From NCBI GenBank assembly GCA_904419315.1, contig CAJFQY010000004.1, positions 5,166-69,165 on the forward strand: a DNA stretch of 64,000 nucleotides. The letters run 5' to 3'. Under the pieces are notes generated by a model. The model had not been told where the DNA came from and did not search any database. It worked only from the letters and a program-made list of their open reading frames with translations. This document shows, piece by piece, positions 25,085 to 32,293 of this stretch. The translations under genes and the position numbers were made by a program. Within the stretch, counting starts at the first letter, position 1. Every line of letters starts with the position of its first letter. The stretch is from Zongyangia gallinarum (GTDB lineage: Bacteria; Bacillota; Clostridia; Oscillospirales; Ruminococcaceae).

Positions 25085-25757
25085 ATGTTAAAGAAAATAG
25101 CTGCAATGATGATGGCTGTAATGATGGTTCTCACCTTACCAGCCTGTGGGACAACCGGTGGAAATGAAAGCTCGTCATCGGGTTCCGATGCCCCCTCGCA
25201 AAATACGCCGACAACCACTTTAGCTCCTTCTCAGACAGAGTCTGCCCCCAGCACAGAAAAGCCCGACCCAATCGGAGGAGGGGAAAGTCTTGGTTGCCTA
25301 TTTTTCCTGGTCGGGGAACACAAGGGAAATGGCTTCCTATATTGCCGAGCAGACCGGAGGTGATCTGCTGGAAATTCAGCCGGAAACTCCCTATCCCACC
25401 GACTATAATCAATGCGGTGAGGTGGCCTTGGCCGAACGGGATAATAATGAGCGGCCGGCCATCGCCAATTTGCCGGAAACCATCGACGAATATGACACCA
25501 TTTTGATCGGCTATCCCATTTGGTGGCATACCGCGCCTATGATCATTGGCACCTTTCTGGAAAACTATGACCTGACCGGTAAAGAAGTATATCCCTTTAC
25601 CCAATCTACCTCTATGGATACAGAACAATTTGACAACTCGATTGCCTTCGTGAGAGAGAACGCCGGTGAAGCAACAGTTTATGACGGCTTGTTTGCAAGG
25701 CCAACAGATACAGAAGCGATTGACACCTATCTTACAGATAACGGACTTGTGCAGTAA
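25085..25757 (+). pseudogene. Surface flavodoxin lipoprotein, frameshifted copy
   Basis: The first frame (25085-25363) gives a lipoprotein signal with lipobox LPAC and a Ser/Thr linker, then goes out of phase. The flavodoxin domain continues in the next frame to 25757 (FMN loop FSWSGNTREM, GYPIWWH, end TYLTDNGLVQ). The shift is at GGGG (25280-25283): one G fewer would join GGGK to VLVAYFS exactly as in flavodoxins. It is a paralogue of the intact gene at 11441. A homopolymer indel in the genome, phase variation, or a sequence error all fit. Confidence 0.82.
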
Positions 25758-25768
25758 GGAGAAAAATT

Positions 25769-26401
25769 ATGCAAAGACCGAAAAATGTGATTCATATCTT
25801 AAGTGCCCTGGATGGAAAAATTACAGGACCCTTTATGGGGCTGGCCGCAACCCGAACGGCTAATCGGGAATACGCCAGGATCCGCACCGAATACCATGCG
25901 GATGCATGGCTTTACGGAACGGTGACCACCAAAGAGTTTACCGATCATCAGAAGCCGATATTGGACGACCAAGACATATCATCCTCCTTGGAGGATTTTA
26001 TTGCAGACAGGGAAGCAGCCCTTTATTATGTGTCGATCGATGCATTGGGAGAGATCGGATGGGAGTCCGGCATATTCCAAAGCCCGGGACGACCGGATGC
26101 ACACATCATTGAGGTGCTGACCGAGCAGGCTTCCCCTGCCTATCGGGCCTATTTGCGGAGGCACGGTGTTTCCTATATCTTTGCTGGAGAGAAATCTCTG
26201 GATTGCAAAATCGCCTGTGAAAAGTTGTACCGGATGTTTGACATCCAAACCATGCTGATCTGCGGGGGCGGAGGAATCAATTGGACGTTCCTGCAACAGG
26301 GGATGGTAGACGAGCTAAGCCTTCTGCTGGCACCTGCCGCAGATGGCGATCCGGATTCTGTCACCGTGTTCGAGCAATCTCCCTTTCTCTCCAAAAGCTA
26401 A
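25769..26401 (+). CDS. RibD C-terminal/dihydrofolate reductase-like protein, shortened
   Basis: 210 aa. The N-terminal motif (VIHILSALDGKITG) and the pyridine-nucleotide pocket (LICGGGGINWTFLQQGMVDE) are those of the RibD_C/DHFR family, which reduce small carbonyl or pyrimidine substrates with NADPH. The protein ends at FEQSPFLSKS, where relatives usually run on for about 25 residues to a strand with a hydrophobic LWLRY-type end; no such sequence is found in any frame after the stop. It is probably a slightly truncated allele. It lies 11 bp after the frameshifted flavodoxin. Confidence 0.8.
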   Translation: MQRPKNVIHILSALDGKITGPFMGLAATRTANREYARIRTEYHADAWLYGTVTTKEFTDHQKPILDDQDISSSLEDFIADREAALYYVSIDALGEIGWESGIFQSPGRPDAHIIEVLTEQASPAYRAYLRRHGVSYIFAGEKSLDCKIACEKLYRMFDIQTMLICGGGGINWTFLQQGMVDELSLLLAPAADGDPDSVTVFEQSPFLSKS

Positions 26402-26434
26402 ACGCCAGGAAAAAAGAAAACAAAGTATTAGAGA

Positions 26435-26467
26435 TTGACTTGAAACTGTAGTATCCTTACGTTAATA
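26435..26467 (+). promoter_or_regulatory. Possible promoter of apbE with long spacer
   Basis: TTGACT (26435-26440) is a good -35. The best -10 candidates are TTAATA at 26462-26467 with a 21-bp spacer, or TACGTT at 26458-26463 with 17 bp. A long spacer would suggest MerR-type control, but the dyad is poor and no MerR gene is near. Confidence 0.4.
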
Positions 26468-26520
26468 AAGGAGAAAACTATGTGATGAAACATATTCTTT
26501 TTCATGGATGGAGGTAAAAG

Positions 26521-27552
26521 ATGAAGCTTTGGAAATATAAAATGGCTGCAATCATACTGGCTGTAACCTTAGCAGGCTGCGGCGTTCAAACGGCTGATAC
26601 ACCACAAAGAGCGGAAAGAAGCCTCTTTGCCATGAATACATACATGACCTTTACCGCTTACGGCGAGGGTGCGGAGACGGCTTTGCAAAAGTCCGAAGAT
26701 TTGATCCGGGAAGTGGAGTTCCTTTGGTCCGTCACAGAAGAAGGGAGCGATATTTATCGCGCTAACCACAGCGGGGGGCAGACAGTCGCTGTCAGCGAAG
26801 AGACCGCCGACCTGATTTCTTTTGCACTGGAAATGGCGCAGAAGACCGATGGCGCGTTGGATCCCACCATTTATCCAGTGCTCACAGCCTGGGGATTTAC
26901 TACCGATCATAAGCAGGTCCCCTCCCAGGAACAGATCGCAGAGCTGCAACAAAACGTGGGGTATGAACGCATCCAACTGGACGGTACAAACCTGACGGTT
27001 CCCGATGGGATGCAGCTTGATCTAGGCGCTGTAGGCAAAGGCTATACCGCCGATCTGGTCGTAGAACAATTAAAAGAGGATGGAATTGAATCCGCTTTAA
27101 TCAGTCTAGGGGGGAATATCCAAGCCATTGGTTCCCGGCCGGATGGAAGCGATTGGCAGATTGGCATCCGCGCCCCCTGGAAAAATGGGAACCTAGGCGT
27201 GCTGGAAATGAGTGATATGGCGGTGGTAACCTCTGGCGGCTATGAAAATTATTTTGAAGATGCGGATGGCAATATTTACTGGCACATCCTCGATCCTACT
27301 ACCGGATACCCGGCGGACAGCGGGTTGCAGGCGGCCGTCATCGTTGGTAAAGAGGGAAGGCTGTGTGATGCGCTGTCCACCTCTCTATTTGTGATGGGCG
27401 CGGAAAAGGCAGAGGAATACTGGAGGGAAAACGGCGGCTTTGACATGATTTTGGTCACCGATGAAAACGAGATTCTTTTGACAGAAGGGATCGCCGGCCA
27501 ATTTACCCTAAACGACGGGCGTACCGAGACAATCCGGGTGCTACAGGCATGA
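26521..27552 (+). CDS. apbE: FAD:protein FMN transferase (ApbE), lipoprotein
   Basis: 343 aa. It attaches FMN by phosphoester bond to Thr/Ser of extracytosolic target proteins. A lipoprotein signal with lipobox LAGC places it outside the membrane. Family motifs are FAMNTYMTF, the FAD pocket LDLGAVGKGYTADLVVE, SLGGNIQAIG, HILDPTTGYPA and the Mg2+ site in DALSTSLFVMG. The site GGAGG is 6 bases before the ATG. No obvious FMN-acceptor domain with a [D/N]xx[S/T]GAT motif is in the window, so its target is elsewhere or unrecognised. It closes the redox cluster. Confidence 0.93.
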   Translation: MKLWKYKMAAIILAVTLAGCGVQTADTPQRAERSLFAMNTYMTFTAYGEGAETALQKSEDLIREVEFLWSVTEEGSDIYRANHSGGQTVAVSEETADLISFALEMAQKTDGALDPTIYPVLTAWGFTTDHKQVPSQEQIAELQQNVGYERIQLDGTNLTVPDGMQLDLGAVGKGYTADLVVEQLKEDGIESALISLGGNIQAIGSRPDGSDWQIGIRAPWKNGNLGVLEMSDMAVVTSGGYENYFEDADGNIYWHILDPTTGYPADSGLQAAVIVGKEGRLCDALSTSLFVMGAEKAEEYWRENGGFDMILVTDENEILLTEGIAGQFTLNDGRTETIRVLQA

Positions 27553-27678
27553 CAAGGGACCTTCTTTTGGGACTTTGCCCAATGTGCGAGCCCCGCAAGA
27601 AAAAATCAGCGGACAGAAGCAAGCTTAGAGGATAAAGATTGTTCTAGGCGATATTCATCTCCAAGTGAAGGCATATGA

Positions 27679-27713
27679 AAAGACAGAAGCTCAAAAAGTT
27701 TCTGTCTTTATTT
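27679..27713 (+). terminator. Terminator at the end of the redox cluster
   Basis: AAAGACAGAA / TTCTGTCTTT stem with an 11-base loop and a following T-rich stretch (ATTTCAT). Confidence 0.7.
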
Positions 27714-27758
27714 CATCCTACAAATGGAATAAAAATGCTCAGTGTAAAGAAAAATACC

Positions 27759-27787
27759 TTGACACGAGGAGAAGAATTAGCTATAAT
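27759..27787 (+). promoter_or_regulatory. Perfect consensus promoter of the ylxM-ffh operon
   Basis: TTGACA (27759-27764), exactly 17 bp, TATAAT (27782-27787): 12 of 12 consensus positions, 57 bp upstream of ylxM. Expected to be strong and constitutive, as fits SRP and ribosome genes. Confidence 0.92.
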
Positions 27788-27843
27788 AATGGAGCACAAT
27801 TGTAAAGAAATCCGCTTTACAGAGCGATGGTAGGAGAACGGAT

Positions 27844-28218
27844 ATGGGCAAGGATCTTTCAATTTCCGTATTGTTGGATATATATGGGGATATGCTCACC
27901 GAAAAACAGAAAGAGGTCATTGAACTTTATTATAATGAAGACCTTTCTCTAGGGGAGATCTCCGAGCTTTCGGGAATTACCCGCCAAGGTGTCCGAGACT
28001 CCATTAAGCGGGGGGAAGCGTTCCTTCAGGAAATGGAGGACAAGCTCCAGTTTGCGCAAAAGTTCAAAGAACTGGCCCAGGTTCTTTCCCAGATCAAAGA
28101 AACGGCGGAGCAGATGGCCGATCACAATAAACGGTTCTGCTTTTCCCGGGAGATCGCTCAGATGGCGGCGCAGATTTATAATGCGGCTGAAAAATTGGAA
28201 GATGACATGCTATCATAG
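27844..28218 (+). CDS. ylxM: YlxM/p13-like SRP-associated helix-turn-helix protein
   Basis: 124 aa. Sigma-70 region 4-like helix-turn-helix (LTEKQKEVIELYYNEDLSLG, then ISGITRQGVRDSIKRGE type pattern: LSGITRQGVRDSIKRGEAF) with a C-terminal coiled-coil extension. YlxM binds SRP components and stimulates Ffh/FtsY in streptococci; it is nearly always next to ffh, here 24 bp upstream of it. The ATG follows TAGGAG. First gene of the operon behind the consensus promoter. Confidence 0.93.
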   Translation: MGKDLSISVLLDIYGDMLTEKQKEVIELYYNEDLSLGEISELSGITRQGVRDSIKRGEAFLQEMEDKLQFAQKFKELAQVLSQIKETAEQMADHNKRFCFSREIAQMAAQIYNAAEKLEDDMLS

Positions 28219-28242
28219 AGTTTTGCAAGGAGGATGAGGCAA

Positions 28243-29592
28243 GTGGCATTTGAAGGGCTTTCTGAAAAGCTGTCAGTAGCGTTTAAAAAGCTCAGATCAA
28301 AGGGAAAACTGACCGAATCCGATATCAAGGAAGCGATGCGGGAAGTGCGTCTGGCCCTTTTAGAGGCTGACGTCAGCTATAAAGTGACCAAGGATTTTGT
28401 GTCCAAGGTGTCTGAGCGGGCGGTAGGAGTCCAGGTGTTGGAAAGCCTAACCCCAGCCCAGCAGGTGATCAAAATTGTCAACGAAGAGCTCACCGCCCTC
28501 ATGGGAAACGAGAGCGCACGGCTCAACTCCCCGGCAAAGCCGCCTGCCATCATTATGATGTGCGGCCTTCAGGGAAGCGGTAAAACTACCCACAGCGCCA
28601 AACTAGCGCTGATGCTGAAAAAACAGGGCAGGCGTCCTTTGCTTGTGGCCTGTGACGTCTACCGTCCCGCAGCTATAAAACAGTTGCAGGTGGTGGGAGA
28701 AAAAGCCGGTGTTCCGGTCTTTGAAATGGGGACGGAAAACCCGGTAAAAATCGCAAAGAAGGCAGTCAGCCATGCTAAGGATTACGGTAATGATGTGGTG
28801 ATCCTGGATACCGCCGGCCGGCTGCACATTGACGAAACCCTGATGGGAGAGCTACAGGGCATTAAAGATGAGGTAACTCCCACCGACATACTCTTAGTCA
28901 TCGACTCCATGACCGGTCAGGATGCGGTTAACGTAGCCAAAGCGTTTGACGATGCATTGGGCATTGACGGCGTTATCCTGACCAAGCTGGACGGCGATAC
29001 CCGTGGCGGTGCGGCCCTCTCGGTGAAGGCAGTTACTGGAAAGCCCATCAAATTTGTGGGCATGGGCGAAAAATTGGAGGATCTGGAGCCTTTCCATCCG
29101 GGTAGGATGGCATCCCGTATTTTGGGAATGGGCGATGTCCTCTCCCTGATCGAGAAAGCCCAGGAGCATATCGATGAGAAAAACGCCGAGGAACTGGCGA
29201 AGAAACTCAAAGAGAACTCCTTTGATTTAAATGATTTGCTGGTACAAATGCAGCAGCTGAAAAAGATGGGACCCCTTCAGCAGGTAATGTCCATGCTGCC
29301 GGGAGCGTCGAAAGCCATCAAGGATGAGGATGCAGAAAAGGGAGAAGCGCAGCTCAAGCTCATGGAATCCATTATCTACTCCATGACCCCGGCGGAGCGG
29401 GAAAATCCTCAGATTATTAACCCCTCCCGCAAAAAAAGGATCGCCGCAGGCTCCGGTACCGATGTGCCAGCGGTGAACCGCCTGCTCAAACAGTTCGATC
29501 AGATGCAGAAGATGATGAAACAGTTTGGCGGCGGCGGCAAAAAGGGCAAACGCAGAAGAATGCCCATGATGCCAGGCGGTATGCCCTTTTAA
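28243..29592 (+). CDS. ffh: Signal recognition particle protein Ffh
   Basis: 449 aa GTPase that binds signal sequences and 4.5S/SRP RNA and delivers ribosomes to FtsY. N-domain start AFEGLSEKLS, G-domain P loop GLQGSGKTT, DTAGR, TKLDGD, and the Met-rich M domain ending in a Met/Gly/Pro tail. I start at GTG 28243, which gives the family start and lies 9 bases after AAGGAGG; the ATG at 28234 touches that site. ftsY and the SRP RNA gene are not in the window. Confidence 0.97.
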   Translation: MAFEGLSEKLSVAFKKLRSKGKLTESDIKEAMREVRLALLEADVSYKVTKDFVSKVSERAVGVQVLESLTPAQQVIKIVNEELTALMGNESARLNSPAKPPAIIMMCGLQGSGKTTHSAKLALMLKKQGRRPLLVACDVYRPAAIKQLQVVGEKAGVPVFEMGTENPVKIAKKAVSHAKDYGNDVVILDTAGRLHIDETLMGELQGIKDEVTPTDILLVIDSMTGQDAVNVAKAFDDALGIDGVILTKLDGDTRGGAALSVKAVTGKPIKFVGMGEKLEDLEPFHPGRMASRILGMGDVLSLIEKAQEHIDEKNAEELAKKLKENSFDLNDLLVQMQQLKKMGPLQQVMSMLPGASKAIKDEDAEKGEAQLKLMESIIYSMTPAERENPQIINPSRKKRIAAGSGTDVPAVNRLLKQFDQMQKMMKQFGGGGKKGKRRRMPMMPGGMPF

Positions 29593-29668
29593 TCACGCTA
29601 TGTTAACGGCGGTGCAAATGCACAGCCGAAACAATATAGAACCAAACATTTTATAGGAGGTGACAGGA

Positions 29669-29911
29669 ATGGCTGTTAAAATAAGACTGCGCAGAATTGG
29701 CGCAAAGAAAGCGCCGTTCTACCGTATTGTTGTCGCTGACTCCCGCTATCCTCGGGACGGCAGATTCATTGAAGAGGTCGGCTACTACGATCCCACCAAG
29801 GATCCTGCTGTGGTCAAGATTGACGGCGAGAAGGTTACAAAATGGATGTCCAACGGCGCTCAGCCTACAGACACCGTAAAGGCACTGTTGAAGAAAAACG
29901 GCGTTCTTTAA
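29669..29911 (+). CDS. rpsP: 30S ribosomal protein S16
   Basis: 80 aa, normal length. The start MAVKIRLRRIGAKKAPFYRI and ADSRYPRDGRFIEEVGYYDP are diagnostic. ATG 29669 follows TAGGAGGTGA. It binds 16S rRNA and helps assemble the small subunit. It is the third gene of the ylxM-ffh-rpsP-khpA-rimM-trmD order that is conserved in Firmicutes; 76 bp separate it from ffh without any visible terminator. Confidence 0.98.
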   Translation: MAVKIRLRRIGAKKAPFYRIVVADSRYPRDGRFIEEVGYYDPTKDPAVVKIDGEKVTKWMSNGAQPTDTVKALLKKNGVL

Positions 29912-29944
29912 TCGAAATCGATACTGAGTCTTGGAGGACTACTT

Positions 29945-30178
29945 ATGGATCAACTGCTTGTATCTATTGCGCGGGGCTTGGTAGATGACAAGGATGCGGT
30001 CAACGTTACTGTTGACGAACCCAACGAAGAGGGCGTCATTGTCTATCACCTGCATGTTGCGCCAGACGATATGGGTCGGGTTATCGGCAAACAGGGAAGA
30101 ATCGCCAAGGCAATCCGCACCGTTATGCGTGCGGCTGCCAACCGGCAGGAAACCAAGGTTGCTGTGGAGATCGACTAG
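29945..30178 (+). CDS. khpA: KhpA, KH-domain RNA-binding protein
   Basis: 77 aa single KH domain with the RNA-binding GxxG loop in GRVIGKQGRIAKAIRTVMRA. KhpA (YlqC) pairs with KhpB/Jag and binds many RNAs, affecting cell elongation and division. The ATG has AGGACT a few bases upstream with GGAGG just before it. It sits between rpsP and rimM, its standard place. Gene length and sequence are typical, with nothing unusual. Confidence 0.96.
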   Translation: MDQLLVSIARGLVDDKDAVNVTVDEPNEEGVIVYHLHVAPDDMGRVIGKQGRIAKAIRTVMRAAANRQETKVAVEID

Positions 30179-30189
30179 TAAAAAGAGGC

Positions 30190-30219
30190 AGGGGAAGCAT
30201 GGATATGCTTTCCCTTTTT
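30190..30219 (+). terminator. Hairpin with T run between khpA and rimM
   Basis: GGGGAAGCAT / ATGCTTTCCC stem with GGAT loop followed by TTTTTC. It looks like an internal terminator or processing site that would lower rimM-trmD expression relative to rpsP. Confidence 0.75.
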
Positions 30220-30268
30220 CTTATCATTGCGACATTCAAGACGTAAAATATAAGGATGGGAGAAGGCC

Positions 30269-30787
30269 ATGGCGAAAAAACAATATCTGGAGACCGGGAA
30301 AATTGTCACGACCCACGGCATCAAGGGGGAAGTGAAGGTTTATCCCTGGTGCGACACACCGGAGTTTCTGCTGGACTTTGACGTCTTTTATTTGAATAAA
30401 GGGAAAACCCCCATTGAGGTGGAGGACTGTCGGATCCACAAAAATATGGCCATACTAAAACTCAAGGGTGTGGACACGGTGGAAGAGGCGGTGAAATACC
30501 GCAACCAGGTACTCTATGTGGACCGGGATGAAATTTTCCTGGAGGAAGGAGAGTATTTTGTTCAGGATCTCATTGGACTGCGGGTTCTGGATGCTGATTC
30601 CGGCAAAGAGTACGGGAAGATTGTGGATGTGAGTGAAACCGGCGCCAACGACGTCTATCACATTGCCTTTGCCGATGGGAGTATTAAGCTTATCCCTGCG
30701 ATCAAGGATGTTGTCATTCATACCGATATAGAAGCTGGTGTCATGGAAATTCGGCCGCTCAGGGGGTTGTTTGACGATGAGGATTGA
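30269..30787 (+). CDS. rimM: Ribosome maturation factor RimM
   Basis: 172 aa. N-terminal barrel (LETGKIVTTHGIKGEVKVYPW) and C-terminal PRC-like barrel (FVQDLIGLRVLDADSG, then LIPAIKDVVIHTDIEAGVMEI) are complete. RimM binds S19 and helps process 16S rRNA of the 30S head. ATG 30269 follows TGGGAGAAGG. Its 3' end overlaps trmD by 11 bases, so the two are translationally coupled. Confidence 0.97.
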   Translation: MAKKQYLETGKIVTTHGIKGEVKVYPWCDTPEFLLDFDVFYLNKGKTPIEVEDCRIHKNMAILKLKGVDTVEEAVKYRNQVLYVDRDEIFLEEGEYFVQDLIGLRVLDADSGKEYGKIVDVSETGANDVYHIAFADGSIKLIPAIKDVVIHTDIEAGVMEIRPLRGLFDDED

Positions 30788-31517
30788 TATTGCCACCCTA
30801 TTTCCTGAAATGTGTGACCGGGTGCTCAACGAGAGCATTATTGGCCGGGCGCGGAGACAAGGGCTTTTTGAGGTCCACTGCCACAATATCCGTGACTATA
30901 CTCTTTCAAAGCAAAAGCGGGTGGATGATGCGCCTTACGGTGGCGGCATGGGCATGGTGATGCAGGCTGACCCCATTTACCGTTGTTATGAGCATATCTG
31001 GAAACAGATTGGTATGCACCCCCATGTGATCTACCTGACGCCACAGGGCAAGCCTTTTACCCAGCAGAGAGCTATTGAGCTCAAGGAGTTTGACAATATT
31101 CTGCTCCTCTGCGGCCATTATGAAGGGGTAGATGAGCGGGTATTGCAGGAGATTGTGGACGAGGAGATTTCCGCCGGAGATTTTGTGCTCACCGGAGGCG
31201 AGTTGCCAGCCCTCATGGTAGCTGATTGCATTCTGCGGATGCTGCCCGGCGTTCTTTCCGATGAGGAATGCTTCACCGAGGAAAGCCACTACAATGGCTT
31301 GCTGGAATATCCCCAGTATTCCCGCCCAGCGGTATGGCACGGCCGCGCAGTGCCTGACGTGCTTTTAACAGGGCACCATGCCAACATCGCTCAGTGGCGG
31401 CGGGAACGGTCTTTGGAGCGCACGCTGCAAAAGCGCCCTGACATGCTAAAAACAGCACCTTTGGATAAAAAAGATAGGTCCTATCTCAACAAAATCCAGG
31501 GAAATGGGGAGAAATAG
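30777..31517 (+). CDS. trmD: tRNA (guanine-37-N1)-methyltransferase TrmD
   Basis: 246 aa SPOUT enzyme that methylates G37 next to the anticodon to prevent frameshifting. Motifs: start MRIDIATLFPEM, substrate loop YGGGMGMVMQADP, and the SAM knot EISAGDFVLTGGELPALMV. The ATG 30777 lies inside the end of rimM. In most Firmicutes rplS follows trmD; here it does not, and a gene-free stretch follows. Confidence 0.97.
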   Translation: MRIDIATLFPEMCDRVLNESIIGRARRQGLFEVHCHNIRDYTLSKQKRVDDAPYGGGMGMVMQADPIYRCYEHIWKQIGMHPHVIYLTPQGKPFTQQRAIELKEFDNILLLCGHYEGVDERVLQEIVDEEISAGDFVLTGGELPALMVADCILRMLPGVLSDEECFTEESHYNGLLEYPQYSRPAVWHGRAVPDVLLTGHHANIAQWRRERSLERTLQKRPDMLKTAPLDKKDRSYLNKIQGNGEK

Positions 31518-31868
31518 GAGATGCAAACCAGCACACGTTTTTGATGGTTTTGCATAGAATATCTATAAAAGAAAGCAAAATGGGCTTTGCTGGACGTGCG
31601 GGGCCGGGGGAAAAGGTATGAATTTTGCTTCTTTGGGAAAACTAACAAAGCAGATAAGCGCTTGAACCACATGTACAGGCACTTTTAGCAAATAGTACCT
31701 AGAGATTTTGGATGTTTGCACAGCTTTTCCACGAGGAAAGTGTGTAATGTGCCAGTTTTGTTGAAAGAAATATAGTGAGAATAAACAAATGGAGGGCTGA
31801 AAATTCGCCCTCATCTGGAAAACAAGCAGAATTTCCCGGAAAAATAAGCGAAAAGCGTTTTTTTGTCG
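31518..31868 (+). other. Gene-free stretch after trmD
   Basis: No coding frame is convincing. Two foldable pieces are seen: ATGCAAACCA pairing with TGGTTTTGCAT (31521-31555, one bulge), which could help end the trmD transcript although no T tract follows, and GAGGGC / GCCCTC (31792-31812). The AT-rich end leads into the ptsH promoter. A small RNA cannot be excluded. Confidence 0.4.
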
Positions 31869-31897
31869 TTGACGCAGAATTTACATATTGTTATAAT
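31869..31897 (+). promoter_or_regulatory. Promoter of ptsH
   Basis: TTGACG (31869-31874), 17 bp, TATAAT (31892-31897): 11 of 12 consensus positions, 51 bp upstream of the ATG. Confidence 0.88.
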
Positions 31898-31948
31898 TAA
31901 AACTGCGTTTAACGAAACTAAATTTTCATACATTGGGAGAGTAAAGAT

Positions 31949-32212
31949 ATGTTTGTGAAAGATGTTACGGTTCAAAATCAAGTCGGTCTTCACGCACGTC
32001 CTGCCACCTTCTTCATCCAGAAAGCTAATGAGTTCAAATCCTCAATCTGGGTGGAGAAAGAAGAACGCAGAGTCAATGCAAAAAGCTTGCTGGGTGTTCT
32101 TTCCCTGGGTATCGTAGGGGGCACCACCATCCGTATCATTGCGGACGGCGCTGACGAGGAGCAGGCTGTAGATGGCCTGGTAAAACTGGTAGAGTCTGGT
32201 TTTGCTGAGTAA
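31949..32212 (+). CDS. ptsH: HPr phosphocarrier protein
   Basis: 87 aa. It carries phosphate from enzyme I to sugar-specific PTS enzymes. The catalytic His15 is in VGLHARPAT and the regulatory Ser46, target of HPr kinase, is in NAKSLLGVLSLG. Presence of both means it can serve in transport and in CcpA-type catabolite control, so this is HPr and not Crh. ATG follows GGGAGAG. It is a single-gene unit with its own promoter and terminator; ptsI is not adjacent. Confidence 0.95.
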   Translation: MFVKDVTVQNQVGLHARPATFFIQKANEFKSSIWVEKEERRVNAKSLLGVLSLGIVGGTTIRIIADGADEEQAVDGLVKLVESGFAE

Positions 32213-32244
32213 TTGAAAGAAAACTGGTCTGAAATGATGGTGTG

Positions 32245-32277
32245 GCGCGTTGTGTGAAAACAGCGCGCTTTTCTTTT
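32245..32277 (+). terminator. Terminator after ptsH
   Basis: GCGCGTTGT / ACAGCGCGC stem (one wobble pair), loop of six, then TTTTCTTTTT. It ends shortly before the uvrC ribosome-binding site. Confidence 0.85.
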
Positions 32278-32293
32278 TGCAGGAGGTGATGAA

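Noticed and set aside
26441..26461. MerR-type operator in the apbE promoter
   Set aside because: The two halves of the spacer do not form a convincing dyad, and no MerR regulator is in the window.
31792..31812. GAGGGC/GCCCTC stem-loop as a terminator
   Set aside because: No run of T follows; left as part of the undetermined gap.
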